Source: Candidatus Jidaibacter sp. (GTDB taxonomy: Bacteria > Pseudomonadota > Alphaproteobacteria > Rickettsiales > Midichloriaceae). Taken from it: 5,124 nt of DNA. Positions 1 to 5,111 of this stretch are shown here, one piece after another. The stretch's first letter is position 1. The number at the start of each line of letters is the position of its first letter. Below the pieces are notes generated by a model that was not told the origin of the DNA, did no database searches, and saw only the letters and a program-made list of their open reading frames with translations. The translations under genes were made by a program, and so were the position numbers. The DNA lies in the NCBI GenBank assembly GCA_021298045.1, contig JAJTHY010000020.1, positions 1-5,124 on the forward strand, written 5' to 3'.

Positions 1-672
1 AGATTTTTGTTTAACAGCAAGGGATATGTAAAGTTTTGCCTAGAAAAGCTTCGCGTATTAGAAGCGCAAGAGATTAAAGAAAGAATAGAGTTAAATCGAT
101 GCCTATTTGATTTACTGAATCGAGGTGAGTTCTATGAAATAGAAAGGCGATTCCTTTCGGAGGTACCCCCATCATCTTACTTGCAGCCTGCAGCTTATAC
201 AGATACTCTTTGTGTTAATCAAGCTCGGGCCTTTTTTCAATGCGCATTCACTTCTATAGAAAACTCTAAAAGTTTTTTTGATGAATATACGACAAACTTT
301 TTCGGAAAATATGTAGAGAAAGATGAAGAAGGAAATTTGTTTATAGATGATGAATCTAATGGAGATGAAGAAAATGATCTCTATAAAGTAGAAAGGATCT
401 GCTCTTTTAAACAAAACATTCCATTTGCGGTTAGAAGCCTTCTTACAAATTTTCGTTTTGAGGAACAGGGTGAGTCTTTAAAAACCTACGTTGGTGGCCA
501 AGTTAGTGGCGTGTATGAAACAGCTTTATGGGTGATTTTGGAGTATAGTACTTGCATATCTAACCAAGTGATAGAGCTGAAAGGCGAAATTAACTTAGAG
601 AGCTTCCAGAAATTTATCCTTGAGCGCGAGGCTAAGTTTGCAAATTCTCTAAGCCCTGGCGGGCGCTATTAA
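1..672 (+). CDS. Hypothetical protein, 5'-truncated by window edge
   Basis: I do not recognise this protein. The frame is open from the first base (AGA TTT TTG...), so the TTG at 7 is probably an internal Leu codon and the true start lies to the left. About 223 C-terminal residues are visible, ending in TAA at 670-672. The product looks soluble: there is no membrane segment. The first 50 residues are rich in Glu, Lys, Arg and Leu, as in a helical or coiled region. Counting from the TTG, residues 104-124 form a very acidic stretch (about 11 Asp/Glu in 21 residues), probably a linker or exposed loop. It is followed by a more regular globular-looking part (about 128-212) and a short tail ending SPGGRY. 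The last 41 bases overlap the 3' end of obgE on the other strand. Coding status is supported by a long uninterrupted frame with mixed, protein-like composition. Function is unknown. Confidence 0.75.
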   Translation, partial: RFLFNSKGYVKFCLEKLRVLEAQEIKERIELNRCLFDLLNRGEFYEIERRFLSEVPPSSYLQPAAYTDTLCVNQARAFFQCAFTSIENSKSFFDEYTTNFFGKYVEKDEEGNLFIDDESNGDEENDLYKVERICSFKQNIPFAVRSLLTNFRFEEQGESLKTYVGGQVSGVYETALWVILEYSTCISNQVIELKGEINLESFQKFILEREAKFANSLSPGGRY

Positions 673-1648
673 TCATTTCCAAAGTCCTAAGTAATATTGA
701 GTCTATGCCTTTTTTAGTTGCTGCGGAGCAAACCAATACTTCAGCTCCACTTAGTTTCTCTAAGGCAGAGATCTTTTCGCTTAACTCTTCCTCGTCAAGC
801 AGATCAATTTTATTGAGCACTACTAGTTCTTTTTTATCTGCGAGCAAAGGTGAGTAGCTGTTAAGCTCGTTACGAACGATTTTATATGCTTCTGTAACAT
901 TTTCCTGTGAGGCATCTATTAGGTGCAATAGCGTTGCGCAACGCTCAATGTGACGCAGGAATTTATCGCCAAGCCCAAGACCTTCGCTTGCGCCCTCTAT
1001 TAAGCCTGGTATATCTGCGATTACAAATTCATCAAATCCTATACTAGCCACACCTAATTGGGGTTTTAAAGTTGTAAAAGGATAGTCTGCTATCTTTGGT
1101 TTCGCAGCAGTTGCAACCGATAGAAACGTTGATTTGCCAGCATTAGGCAAGCCTATAATGCCGACATCAGAAATCAATTTTAATTTAAGCCAAACCCACA
1201 TTTCAACGCCAGGCCAACCGGGTATCGACCTTCTAGGAGCTTGATTTGTAGAGCTTTTAAATCTAGCATTTCCATGACCACCATCGCCACCTTTTGCTAT
1301 TACAAATCTTTCTCCGTCTATAGACATGTCACGAATTAGTGTTTTGCCATCTTCTGCAAATATCTGTGTACCAAGTGGTACGGTAATTATCATGTCCTCC
1401 CCACTTTTTCCATAGCGGTTTTGGCCTTTCCCGCCTTCGCCCGTCTGAGCACGGAAGTGCTGTTTATACCTAAAGTCTATTAAAGTGTTGAGATCTTTGC
1501 TTGCTACAAAAATTATATCCCCACCATGGCCGCCATCACCACCATTAGGCCCCCCGTATTCGATGAATTTTTCACGGCGAAAGCTAATGCAACCCCCACC
1601 TCCATCGCCAGATTTTAAATATATTTTTGCTTCATCAATAAAATGCAT
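632..1648 (-). CDS. obgE: Obg-family GTPase (ribosome assembly / stress GTPase)
   Basis: Obg is an essential, slowly hydrolysing P-loop GTPase that binds the 50S ribosomal precursor and couples ribosome maturation to growth and the stringent response. The 338-residue product shows the full two-domain layout. The glycine-rich Obg fold spans about 1-158 (GDGGGG, GGPNGGDGGHGG and KGGDGGHGNARF stretches). The G domain follows, with G1 GLPNAGKS at 166-173, switch I YPFTTLKPQLGV at 189-200, G3 DIPG at 212-215, G4 NKID at 279-282 and G5 SAA at 308-310. There is no C-terminal OCT domain, as is common outside Gram-positives. A GTG start at 1687 would add 13 residues (MLQCAHELLFCGL) that do not fit the family. 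The ATG at 1648 gives the normal MHFIDEAKIYL N-terminus, although its Shine-Dalgarno is weak (GTGG). The gene is divergent from rpsT and ends in TAG at 634-632, inside the convergent upstream gene. It looks intact. Confidence 0.97.
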   Translation of the reverse strand: MHFIDEAKIYLKSGDGGGGCISFRREKFIEYGGPNGGDGGHGGDIIFVASKDLNTLIDFRYKQHFRAQTGEGGKGQNRYGKSGEDMIITVPLGTQIFAEDGKTLIRDMSIDGERFVIAKGGDGGHGNARFKSSTNQAPRRSIPGWPGVEMWVWLKLKLISDVGIIGLPNAGKSTFLSVATAAKPKIADYPFTTLKPQLGVASIGFDEFVIADIPGLIEGASEGLGLGDKFLRHIERCATLLHLIDASQENVTEAYKIVRNELNSYSPLLADKKELVVLNKIDLLDEEELSEKISALEKLSGAEVLVCSAATKKGIDSILLRTLEMINSARQGLENLQT

Positions 1649-1711
1649 AAGACCACAAAACAATAACTCGTGCGCACATTGTAACACATAACCGCCACAA
1701 AGGTAAGTTCA

Positions 1712-1740
1712 ATTATTTGTAAGAATGGGAGTGCTTTCAA
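1712..1740 (-). promoter_or_regulatory. Candidate sigma70 promoter for obgE
   Basis: Read on the - strand, TTGAAA (1740-1735) is a 5/6 match to the -35 box and AATAAT (1717-1712) a 5/6 match to the -10 box, separated by exactly 17 bases. Transcription would start near 1705 and leave a leader of about 57 bases before the ATG at 1648. A second -10-like box, TACAAT (1683-1678), lies closer to the gene but has only a poor -35 partner (TTACCT). Motif matching by eye in AT-rich DNA gives false positives. The placement in a divergent intergenic gap supports the call. Confidence 0.45.
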
Positions 1741-1747
1741 ATATCTC

Positions 1748-1776
1748 TTGACCAAATGCGGTTTTTTTGGTAAAAG
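1748..1776 (+). promoter_or_regulatory. Candidate sigma70 promoter for rpsT
   Basis: TTGACC (1748-1753, 5/6 match to the -35 consensus) and TAAAAG (1771-1776, 4/6 match to the -10 consensus) are 17 bases apart. Transcription would start near 1783, only about 22 bases before the rpsT ATG at 1805. That would exclude the longer TTG-started reading frame beginning at 1748. The -35 box lies 7 bases from the -35 box of the candidate obgE promoter on the other strand, so the two would be back to back. Confidence 0.45.
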
Positions 1777-1793
1777 ACTTGTCATTCATAGTG

Positions 1794-1804
1794 AAAAGGT
1801 ATTA
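1794..1804 (+). promoter_or_regulatory. Ribosome binding site deciding the rpsT start
   Basis: AAAAGG at 1794-1799 stands 5 bases upstream of the ATG at 1805. It selects this ATG over the in-frame TTG at 1748, in agreement with the conserved MANHKSA N-terminus of S20. Confidence 0.8.
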
Positions 1805-2074
1805 ATGGCAAATCATAAGTCGGCGATCAAAGCTCATAAGCAATCGCTCAATAATAGAATTAGAAATCAATCTGTTCTTTCTCGTATCAAAACTTTCATC
1901 AAGAAACTTGAAGAGGTTTTAGTTCCTGGCAAAGCGGCTGAAGCTAGAGAGGCTTTTAGAGCAGCTGAGTCTGAAATTATGAAAGGTGCATCCAAAGGTG
2001 TATTCAAAAAGAATGCTGCAGCAAGAAAGGTTAGTCGTCTTGTTAAAAGAGTAAAGGCGTTAGAAGCGAACTAA
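1805..2074 (+). CDS. rpsT: 30S ribosomal protein S20
   Basis: S20 is a small, three-helix, very basic protein that binds 16S rRNA (helices 9 and 44 in known ribosomes) and helps early 30S assembly. The product is 89 residues, the normal family length. It begins with the hallmark MANHKSAIKAHKQS and continues through the Lys/Arg/Ala-rich helices, with the conserved C-terminal FKKNAAARKVSRLVKRV segment at about 67-83. The reading frame extends upstream to a TTG at 1748, but the 19 extra residues (MTKCGFFGKRL...) are not S20-like and the RBS favours the ATG at 1805. The gene is divergent from obgE and is followed after 44 bases by the glycosyltransferase gene in the same direction. No obvious rho-independent terminator lies in between, so read-through is likely. 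It looks intact and functional. Confidence 0.97.
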   Translation: MANHKSAIKAHKQSLNNRIRNQSVLSRIKTFIKKLEEVLVPGKAAEAREAFRAAESEIMKGASKGVFKKNAAARKVSRLVKRVKALEAN

Positions 2075-2077
2075 ATA

Positions 2078-2111
2078 TCGAATACCCTGTTGAGCATTAT
2101 GGTATTAACGA
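2078..2111 (+). other. Weak stem-loop between rpsT and the glycosyltransferase gene
   Basis: AATACC (2081-2086) pairs with GGTATT (2101-2106) around a 14-base loop. After a two-base bulge, TCG (2078-2080) can pair with CGA (2109-2111). No T run follows, so this is not a standard terminator. Its 3' arm touches the GAGG Shine-Dalgarno (2110-2113) of the next gene, so it might damp translation or act as a processing site. The hairpin is AT-rich and weak and may be chance. Confidence 0.25.
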
Positions 2112-2118
2112 GGCGTAG

Positions 2119-3576
2119 ATGCAGGTTAAAAATACGGCTGTTAAAAATACTATAATTGTTCAAGAAAATCCGTGGATGAAGGGAGCGATAGCTTTCATAG
2201 TGCTCCTCACTGTTTTGCGTATTATATTGCTATTTCTAAATGGCTTACCTCTTTACGCCGATGAAGCGCAATATTGGATATGGTCCAAGCACTTAGAGTT
2301 CGGCTACTATTCCAAACCACCTATGATAGCAGCAATAATATCACTAAGCACCGAGCTCTTTGGTGATGCCGAATATGCAGTTAGGTTTTTTAGCCCGATA
2401 ATACATATGTTTACCAGCTGCATGGTTTTCATATTAGGCAGTAGACTTTTTGGGAGCATAGTTGGCGCGTTATCTGCGCTTATTTTTATTACACTACCAT
2501 CTATTTTTCTTTCTAGCTTGTTGATCTCCACCGATGTGCCACTTATGTTTTTATGGGCGTTGGCGCTATACTATGTATATAAGGCACTTGAGGAAAATAA
2601 GTTTAAAGATTGGTGTGCAGTTGGCATTTGCGTAGGGCTCGGCCTTATGACTAAATATCATTTTATACTTATAGCGCCTGCAACTGTTATCTACAGCTTA
2701 TGGATTGGAAGGCTAAAACCTGCGGCATGTAATGTTGGACCTTATATTGCTACACTAATAGCTCTTTTAATATTTGCGCCGAATCTCTATTGGAATTGGC
2801 AAAATGGATTTGCAAGTTTTATGCATGTGCAGGACCTTGCAGGGGTTAAAACTGGTTTTGATTTTTATAAGATCCCAATGGCACTGCTTAAGTTCATAGG
2901 AAATCAGTTGGTTGTATTTGGCATATTTTTGCTGCCGTTTACTATGATGAACATTGTAAGTAAAAATGCGTTAAGCAAAGAGGTAAAATTTTTATCTTCT
3001 TATATGCTTACTGTAATTTTCTGTATAATGTTCTTTGCAATCAAAAACAAAGCTCATGCTAATTGGACTGCACCTGCATATGTTTCTGGCTCTATCCTCG
3101 CCGCTTATCTTTTTGTTAGCTTAGGGAAAATTAGTTGGGCTAAATATAATATTGTTGCACATTGTGGGTTAGGTCTAATTATTATACTCGCTCCCTTTTT
3201 TATGGATACGATTCCTGATAAAACTTTTAATCCCTTAAATAGGGTTAAAGGATATGCTAAACTTGGAGAGAGCGTGGCAGAGCTAAAGTCAGCTAATGCA
3301 GGGGCTGTGATGGCAACCGATGATAGGAAGTTATACGCCTTGATGGTTTATTACGGGCGACCTTATTTGTACGATTTGAAAAAATTTAATGACCATTATA
3401 GGGTGGATGATCATTTTGATCTTACTGCACCTCTCGATACCGCATCTAACCCAATTATAATGATAAGTAAATATATGTCCGAAGAATCTCTCAGGCAAAT
3501 ATTTACCAACTCTCAAGTTGCTGCTTTACCGTTAGACAATTCCATGGGGCATAAAGCGTTTTTGATATCCAGATAG
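2119..3576 (+). CDS. GT39/PMT-family (ArnT-like) membrane glycosyltransferase
   Basis: The product is a 485-residue polytopic membrane protein of the GT-C fold, dolichyl-phosphate-mannose-protein mannosyltransferase (PMT_2) type. Members move a sugar from a polyprenyl-phosphate donor to lipid A, protein or another acceptor on the outer face of the cytoplasmic membrane. The signature is the first loop after the first membrane helix: ADEAQYW (about 47-53, catalytic-type Asp48/Glu49) followed by GYYSKPP (62-68). A second acidic residue, Asp139, lies in the STDVP motif, which is also typical. Roughly ten to eleven hydrophobic segments are visible, at about 20-41, 85-108, 112-135, 137-156, 166-178, 180-197, 206-223, 252-279, 290-309, 316-336 and 343-362. 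A soluble C-terminal domain covers 363-485. GAGG (2110-2113) sits 5 bases before the ATG. The gene follows rpsT closely and may share its transcript. Donor and acceptor cannot be told from sequence; ArnT-like lipid A modification is one possibility only. Confidence 0.85.
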   Translation: MQVKNTAVKNTIIVQENPWMKGAIAFIVLLTVLRIILLFLNGLPLYADEAQYWIWSKHLEFGYYSKPPMIAAIISLSTELFGDAEYAVRFFSPIIHMFTSCMVFILGSRLFGSIVGALSALIFITLPSIFLSSLLISTDVPLMFLWALALYYVYKALEENKFKDWCAVGICVGLGLMTKYHFILIAPATVIYSLWIGRLKPAACNVGPYIATLIALLIFAPNLYWNWQNGFASFMHVQDLAGVKTGFDFYKIPMALLKFIGNQLVVFGIFLLPFTMMNIVSKNALSKEVKFLSSYMLTVIFCIMFFAIKNKAHANWTAPAYVSGSILAAYLFVSLGKISWAKYNIVAHCGLGLIIILAPFFMDTIPDKTFNPLNRVKGYAKLGESVAELKSANAGAVMATDDRKLYALMVYYGRPYLYDLKKFNDHYRVDDHFDLTAPLDTASNPIIMISKYMSEESLRQIFTNSQVAALPLDNSMGHKAFLISR

Positions 3577-3585
3577 AAAGGTATA

Positions 3586-3711
3586 GTGGCTAAAAATAGA
3601 GATTTGGAGGGTAAAATAGCAAAATTGGAGAAAGTGAGGTATGGGTCTAATATCAGCCTAAAATGCGCTAAATCCTCTTCTTTACAAATGCTCTACCTGA
3701 TGAAGTTTTAA
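3586..3711 (+). CDS. Possible small ORF or truncated gene start (41 codons)
   Basis: A GTG at 3586 follows a GAAAGG Shine-Dalgarno (3576-3581) with a 4-base gap, 9 bases after the glycosyltransferase stop codon. The frame runs 41 codons to TAA at 3709-3711. The first 20 residues (MAKNRDLEGKIAKLEKVRYG) are Lys/Glu-rich and protein-like. The second half, from about 3668, is antisense to the gene remnant on the other strand and reads as low-information Ser/Leu/Lys sequence. The simplest reading is that this is the start of a third gene of the rpsT operon, cut off by a rearrangement near 3640-3668. It could also be chance. No family is recognised. Confidence 0.25.
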   Translation: MAKNRDLEGKIAKLEKVRYGSNISLKCAKSSSLQMLYLMKF

Positions 3712-3811
3712 GGTATGCTTCAAATTTTTCTGCTCTAGTTTTATCTAATACATACTGTAATTGCACATCTTGAAAAGAAAGTGGTGATACACCATTATCG
3801 AAAACGAGGTC
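3668..3811 (-). pseudogene. C-terminal remnant of an unknown protein gene
   Basis: On the - strand, 47 open codons run from 3811 down to a TAG at 3670-3668, after an in-frame TAA at 3814-3812. The translation has balanced, protein-like composition: DLVFDNGVSPLSFQDV, then LQYVLDKTRAEKFEAYL, then KTSSGRAFVKKRI. It resembles the amphipathic C-terminal end of a soluble protein more than random AT-rich sequence. There is no start codon with a ribosome binding site, so the 5' part is missing. The open stretch ends just before the IS110 element, which fits truncation by insertion of that element or by an associated rearrangement. However, no continuation of the gene is visible to the right of the element. 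The protein family is not recognised. Confidence 0.45.
3770..3798 (+). promoter_or_regulatory. Weak candidate promoter upstream of the transposase gene
   Basis: TTGAAA (3770-3775, 5/6) and CATTAT (3793-3798, 4/6) are 17 bases apart and point toward the transposase gene. They lie inside the gene remnant, outside the likely left end of the element, so they would drive the transposase only from the host side. The match may be chance. Confidence 0.2.
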
Positions 3812-3824
3812 TTAAGCATCAAGA

Positions 3825-3845
3825 TAATTTTTAATCTGTAATTAA
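3825..3845 (+). repeat. Left candidate subterminal inverted repeat of the IS
   Basis: TAATTTTTA (3825-3833), a 5-base spacer and TAATTAA (3839-3845) match, in inverse orientation, the right-hand copy at 4934-4952. Both arms are AT-rich, so some similarity is expected by chance. The repeat also overlaps a small hairpin, TTTAAT/ATTAAA (3830-3835 with 3841-3846), whose 3' arm covers the first bases of the transposase Shine-Dalgarno. Confidence 0.4.
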
Positions 3846-3850
3846 AGGAG
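3844..3850 (+). promoter_or_regulatory. Ribosome binding site of the transposase gene
   Basis: AAAGGAG lies 7 bases before the ATG at 3858 and is a near-consensus Shine-Dalgarno that fixes the start. Its first three bases form the 3' arm of the hairpin at 3830-3846, which could limit translation from read-through transcripts. Confidence 0.75.
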
Positions 3851-3857
3851 TACCACC

Positions 3858-4865
3858 ATGGAACATTATATAGGATTAGACGTATCATTAAAAGAAACAT
3901 TTAGATGTGTGATAGATAAAAATGGGAAGATATTGAGGGAAGAAAATGTAGAGAGTGAGGCGGAGATAATAGGTAGGCATCTTGAGAAAAAAGGATATAA
4001 AAAAGATAGCGTGCTAGGTATAGAAAGTAGTCAGCTATCAATAGCATTAAGCAAAGGGTTGAGGGAGCAAGGATTTAATGTGATATGCGTGGACGCAAGG
4101 CATATGGCAAAAGCGTTGTCGGCAAGGATAAATAAGAATGATGCAAAAGGTATAGCAACGATGGTTAGAGCTGGGTTTTATAAGAAGGTTAAAATAAAAA
4201 GCGATGTGAACTGTGAGTTGAAGGTTTTGCTAGTGAGCAGAAGACAATTGGTTAGGAGTAGGCAGCAAATCATGGGAACTATTAGGGGTTTGTTGAAGAT
4301 ATATGGAATCAAGCTTGGAGGGCGAAGCAAAGCGTTTGGCAAGCAAGTTGAGTTAATAATGGATAAATTAAGCGAGGTAGTGCAAGCCAGCATAAGAGAA
4401 CTTTTGAGCAGCCTGGTAAGTGTAGAAACATCGTTAAAGAAGATGGATAGCCTGATAGAAGAGCATGCAATAGAGGATGAAGATTGCAAGTTATTGATGA
4501 CAATCCCTGGAGTTGGTAAGGTAACAGCAGTTACCTATGCAATAAGCTTAGATGAGGCAGCGAGGTTTGAGAGCTCTGAAACGGTAGGAGCGTATATGGG
4601 GCTGACACCAAGACAGTATAGCTCTGGAGAGATCAACAGGCACGGCGGCATATCGAAGATGGGGCCGCAAGAGTGTAGAAGCATGCTATACGAGGCAGCG
4701 CAGTCGTTGCTTATAGTGAGCAAAAAGCATTCAAAGCTGAGGGCATGGGGCATGAAGATAGCGAAGACAAAAGGCAACAAGAAGGCGATAGTGGCAGTAG
4801 CTAGGAAGCTGGCTGTTATAATGCATAAAATGTTGGTAGCCAGGAGTGAACTTAAGTATGTGTAA
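3858..4865 (+). CDS. IS110-family transposase (DEDD recombinase), probably active-site defective
   Basis: IS110-family recombinases cut and rejoin DNA with a RuvC-like DEDD domain and a C-terminal serine domain, guided in studied members by an element-encoded bridge RNA. The 335-residue product has the N-terminal DEDD_Tnp_IS110 domain (about 4-150) with Asp8 in GLDVS and Glu56 in GIESS. A helical linker covers about 160-205. The C-terminal Transposase_20 domain (about 210-300) has the helix-hairpin-helix motif TIPGVGKVTA (215-224) and GLTPRQYSSGE (248-258), where Ser256 aligns with the probable catalytic serine. Family members normally carry NKTDRNDA-type sequence with two Asp three residues apart. 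Here residues 92-96 read NKNDA, as if three residues including one Asp were lost. The frame is otherwise full length. Arg is mostly AGA/AGG and ATA is frequent for Ile, which suits recent transfer. Confidence 0.93.
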   Translation: MEHYIGLDVSLKETFRCVIDKNGKILREENVESEAEIIGRHLEKKGYKKDSVLGIESSQLSIALSKGLREQGFNVICVDARHMAKALSARINKNDAKGIATMVRAGFYKKVKIKSDVNCELKVLLVSRRQLVRSRQQIMGTIRGLLKIYGIKLGGRSKAFGKQVELIMDKLSEVVQASIRELLSSLVSVETSLKKMDSLIEEHAIEDEDCKLLMTIPGVGKVTAVTYAISLDEAARFESSETVGAYMGLTPRQYSSGEINRHGGISKMGPQECRSMLYEAAQSLLIVSKKHSKLRAWGMKIAKTKGNKKAIVAVARKLAVIMHKMLVARSELKYV

Positions 4866-4887
4866 ATAGTGTAAATAGTGTAAATGG
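4861..4887 (+). repeat. Tandem triplicate 9-base repeat across the transposase stop
   Basis: TGTAAATAG (4861-4869), TGTAAATAG (4870-4878) and TGTAAATGG (4879-4887) are three head-to-tail copies; the third has one change. The first copy holds the last codon bases and the TAA stop (4863-4865) of the transposase. The 9-base unit keeps the frame, so each copy offers another in-frame TAA. It probably arose by replication slippage. Confidence 0.85.
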
Positions 4888-5032
4888 TTTATATAGGAAG
4901 TAGGAGAAAAAAGTTTAAGAAGTTAAATATCAATTAATTAGAGTAAAAATTAGTTAGCAAAGCCGATGGCAGAGGATAAATGAGGGGAGCGTGTAAGAAA
5001 TTGTGTCTAAGAGGTAGGTAGAAGAGATTGGT
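4888..5032 (+). other. Non-coding, C-poor right side of the IS; possible bridge-RNA region
   Basis: No credible gene is present on either strand. The - strand frame open across this stretch (62 codons from 5122) has no ribosome binding site and reads as low-complexity Phe/Leu/Tyr sequence. The + strand has very few C residues (about 7 in 160 bases) but many G and A, a composition expected of an unpaired or guide-like transcript or of strong strand bias. In the IS1111 branch of the IS110 family, the bridge RNA is encoded in the 3' non-coding end, so this is where it would be if the element has one. No clear guide loops could be identified by eye. Confidence 0.3.
4934..4952 (+). repeat. Right candidate subterminal inverted repeat of the IS
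   Basis: TTAATTA (4934-4940), GAG, then TAAAAATTA (4944-4952) form the inverse of the left copy at 3825-3845. The outer 9-base and inner 7-base blocks are identical, while the spacers (5 and 3 bases) differ. The match does not extend further outward or inward. It lies 69 bases past the transposase stop. Confidence 0.4.
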
Positions 5033-5111
5033 AAAAAATAGAAATATTTTTCGGAGCCGCCCATAAAAAAGCGTGTAGCGCGGGGCGGTACGAAAAATAT
5101 GGATATTTTTT
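5033..5111. repeat. Large composite palindrome (possible bidirectional terminator or palindromic element)
   Basis: Three nested stems are visible. AAAAAATA (5033-5040) pairs with TATTTTTT (5104-5111). ATATTTTTCG (5044-5053) pairs with CGAAAAATAT (5091-5100). CCGCCC (5057-5062) pairs with GGGCGG (5083-5088). Interior loops are only 2-3 bases, so 24 pairs form in all. The 20-base apical loop holds a small GCG/CGC helix (5071-5073 with 5079-5081). Each flank can also fold on itself: AAAAATA with TATTTTT around 5034-5051, and AAAAATAT with ATATTTTT at 5093-5110, so the element can switch between one long and three short hairpins. A GC-rich core with T runs on the 3' side of either strand is what a bidirectional rho-independent terminator looks like. 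Confidence 0.8.

Larger units (their letters stand above)
3825..4952 (+). mobile_element. IS110-family insertion sequence
   Basis: One transposase gene is bracketed by a pair of candidate subterminal inverted repeats. The coordinates run from repeat to repeat; the true tips are probably up to a few tens of bases outside them. A left limit near 3812 is suggested by where the interrupted host frame on the - strand ends. The right limit is uncertain (about 4952-5030). IS110-family elements usually lack terminal inverted repeats and make little or no target duplication, so ends cannot be read from duplicated flanks. The IS1111 branch does carry subterminal repeats and a long 3' non-coding end, which is the layout seen here (short left end, long right side). 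I cannot assign the branch with certainty. Confidence 0.6.

Noticed and set aside
1649..1687. 13-residue N-terminal extension of Obg from a GTG at 1687
   Set aside because: The residues do not fit the Obg family, and the ATG at 1648 gives the conserved MHFIDEAKIYL start.
1485..1691. 68-codon + strand frame rich in proline
   Set aside because: It is the antisense image of the glycine-rich Obg fold (Gly codons read as Pro on the other strand).
1748..1804. 19-residue extension of S20 from a TTG at 1748
   Set aside because: It is not S20-like, it overlaps the likely promoter, and a ribosome binding site stands before the ATG at 1805.
4178..4489. 103-codon open frame antisense to the transposase
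   Set aside because: It is a shadow of the purine-rich transposase gene: Ser/Leu-rich, with no ribosome binding site and no recognisable motif.
4519..4536. Perfect 7-bp hairpin AGGTAAC/GTTACCT inside the transposase gene
   Set aside because: It encodes the conserved helix-hairpin-helix PGVGKVTAV part of the protein, so the palindrome is most likely a by-product of coding.
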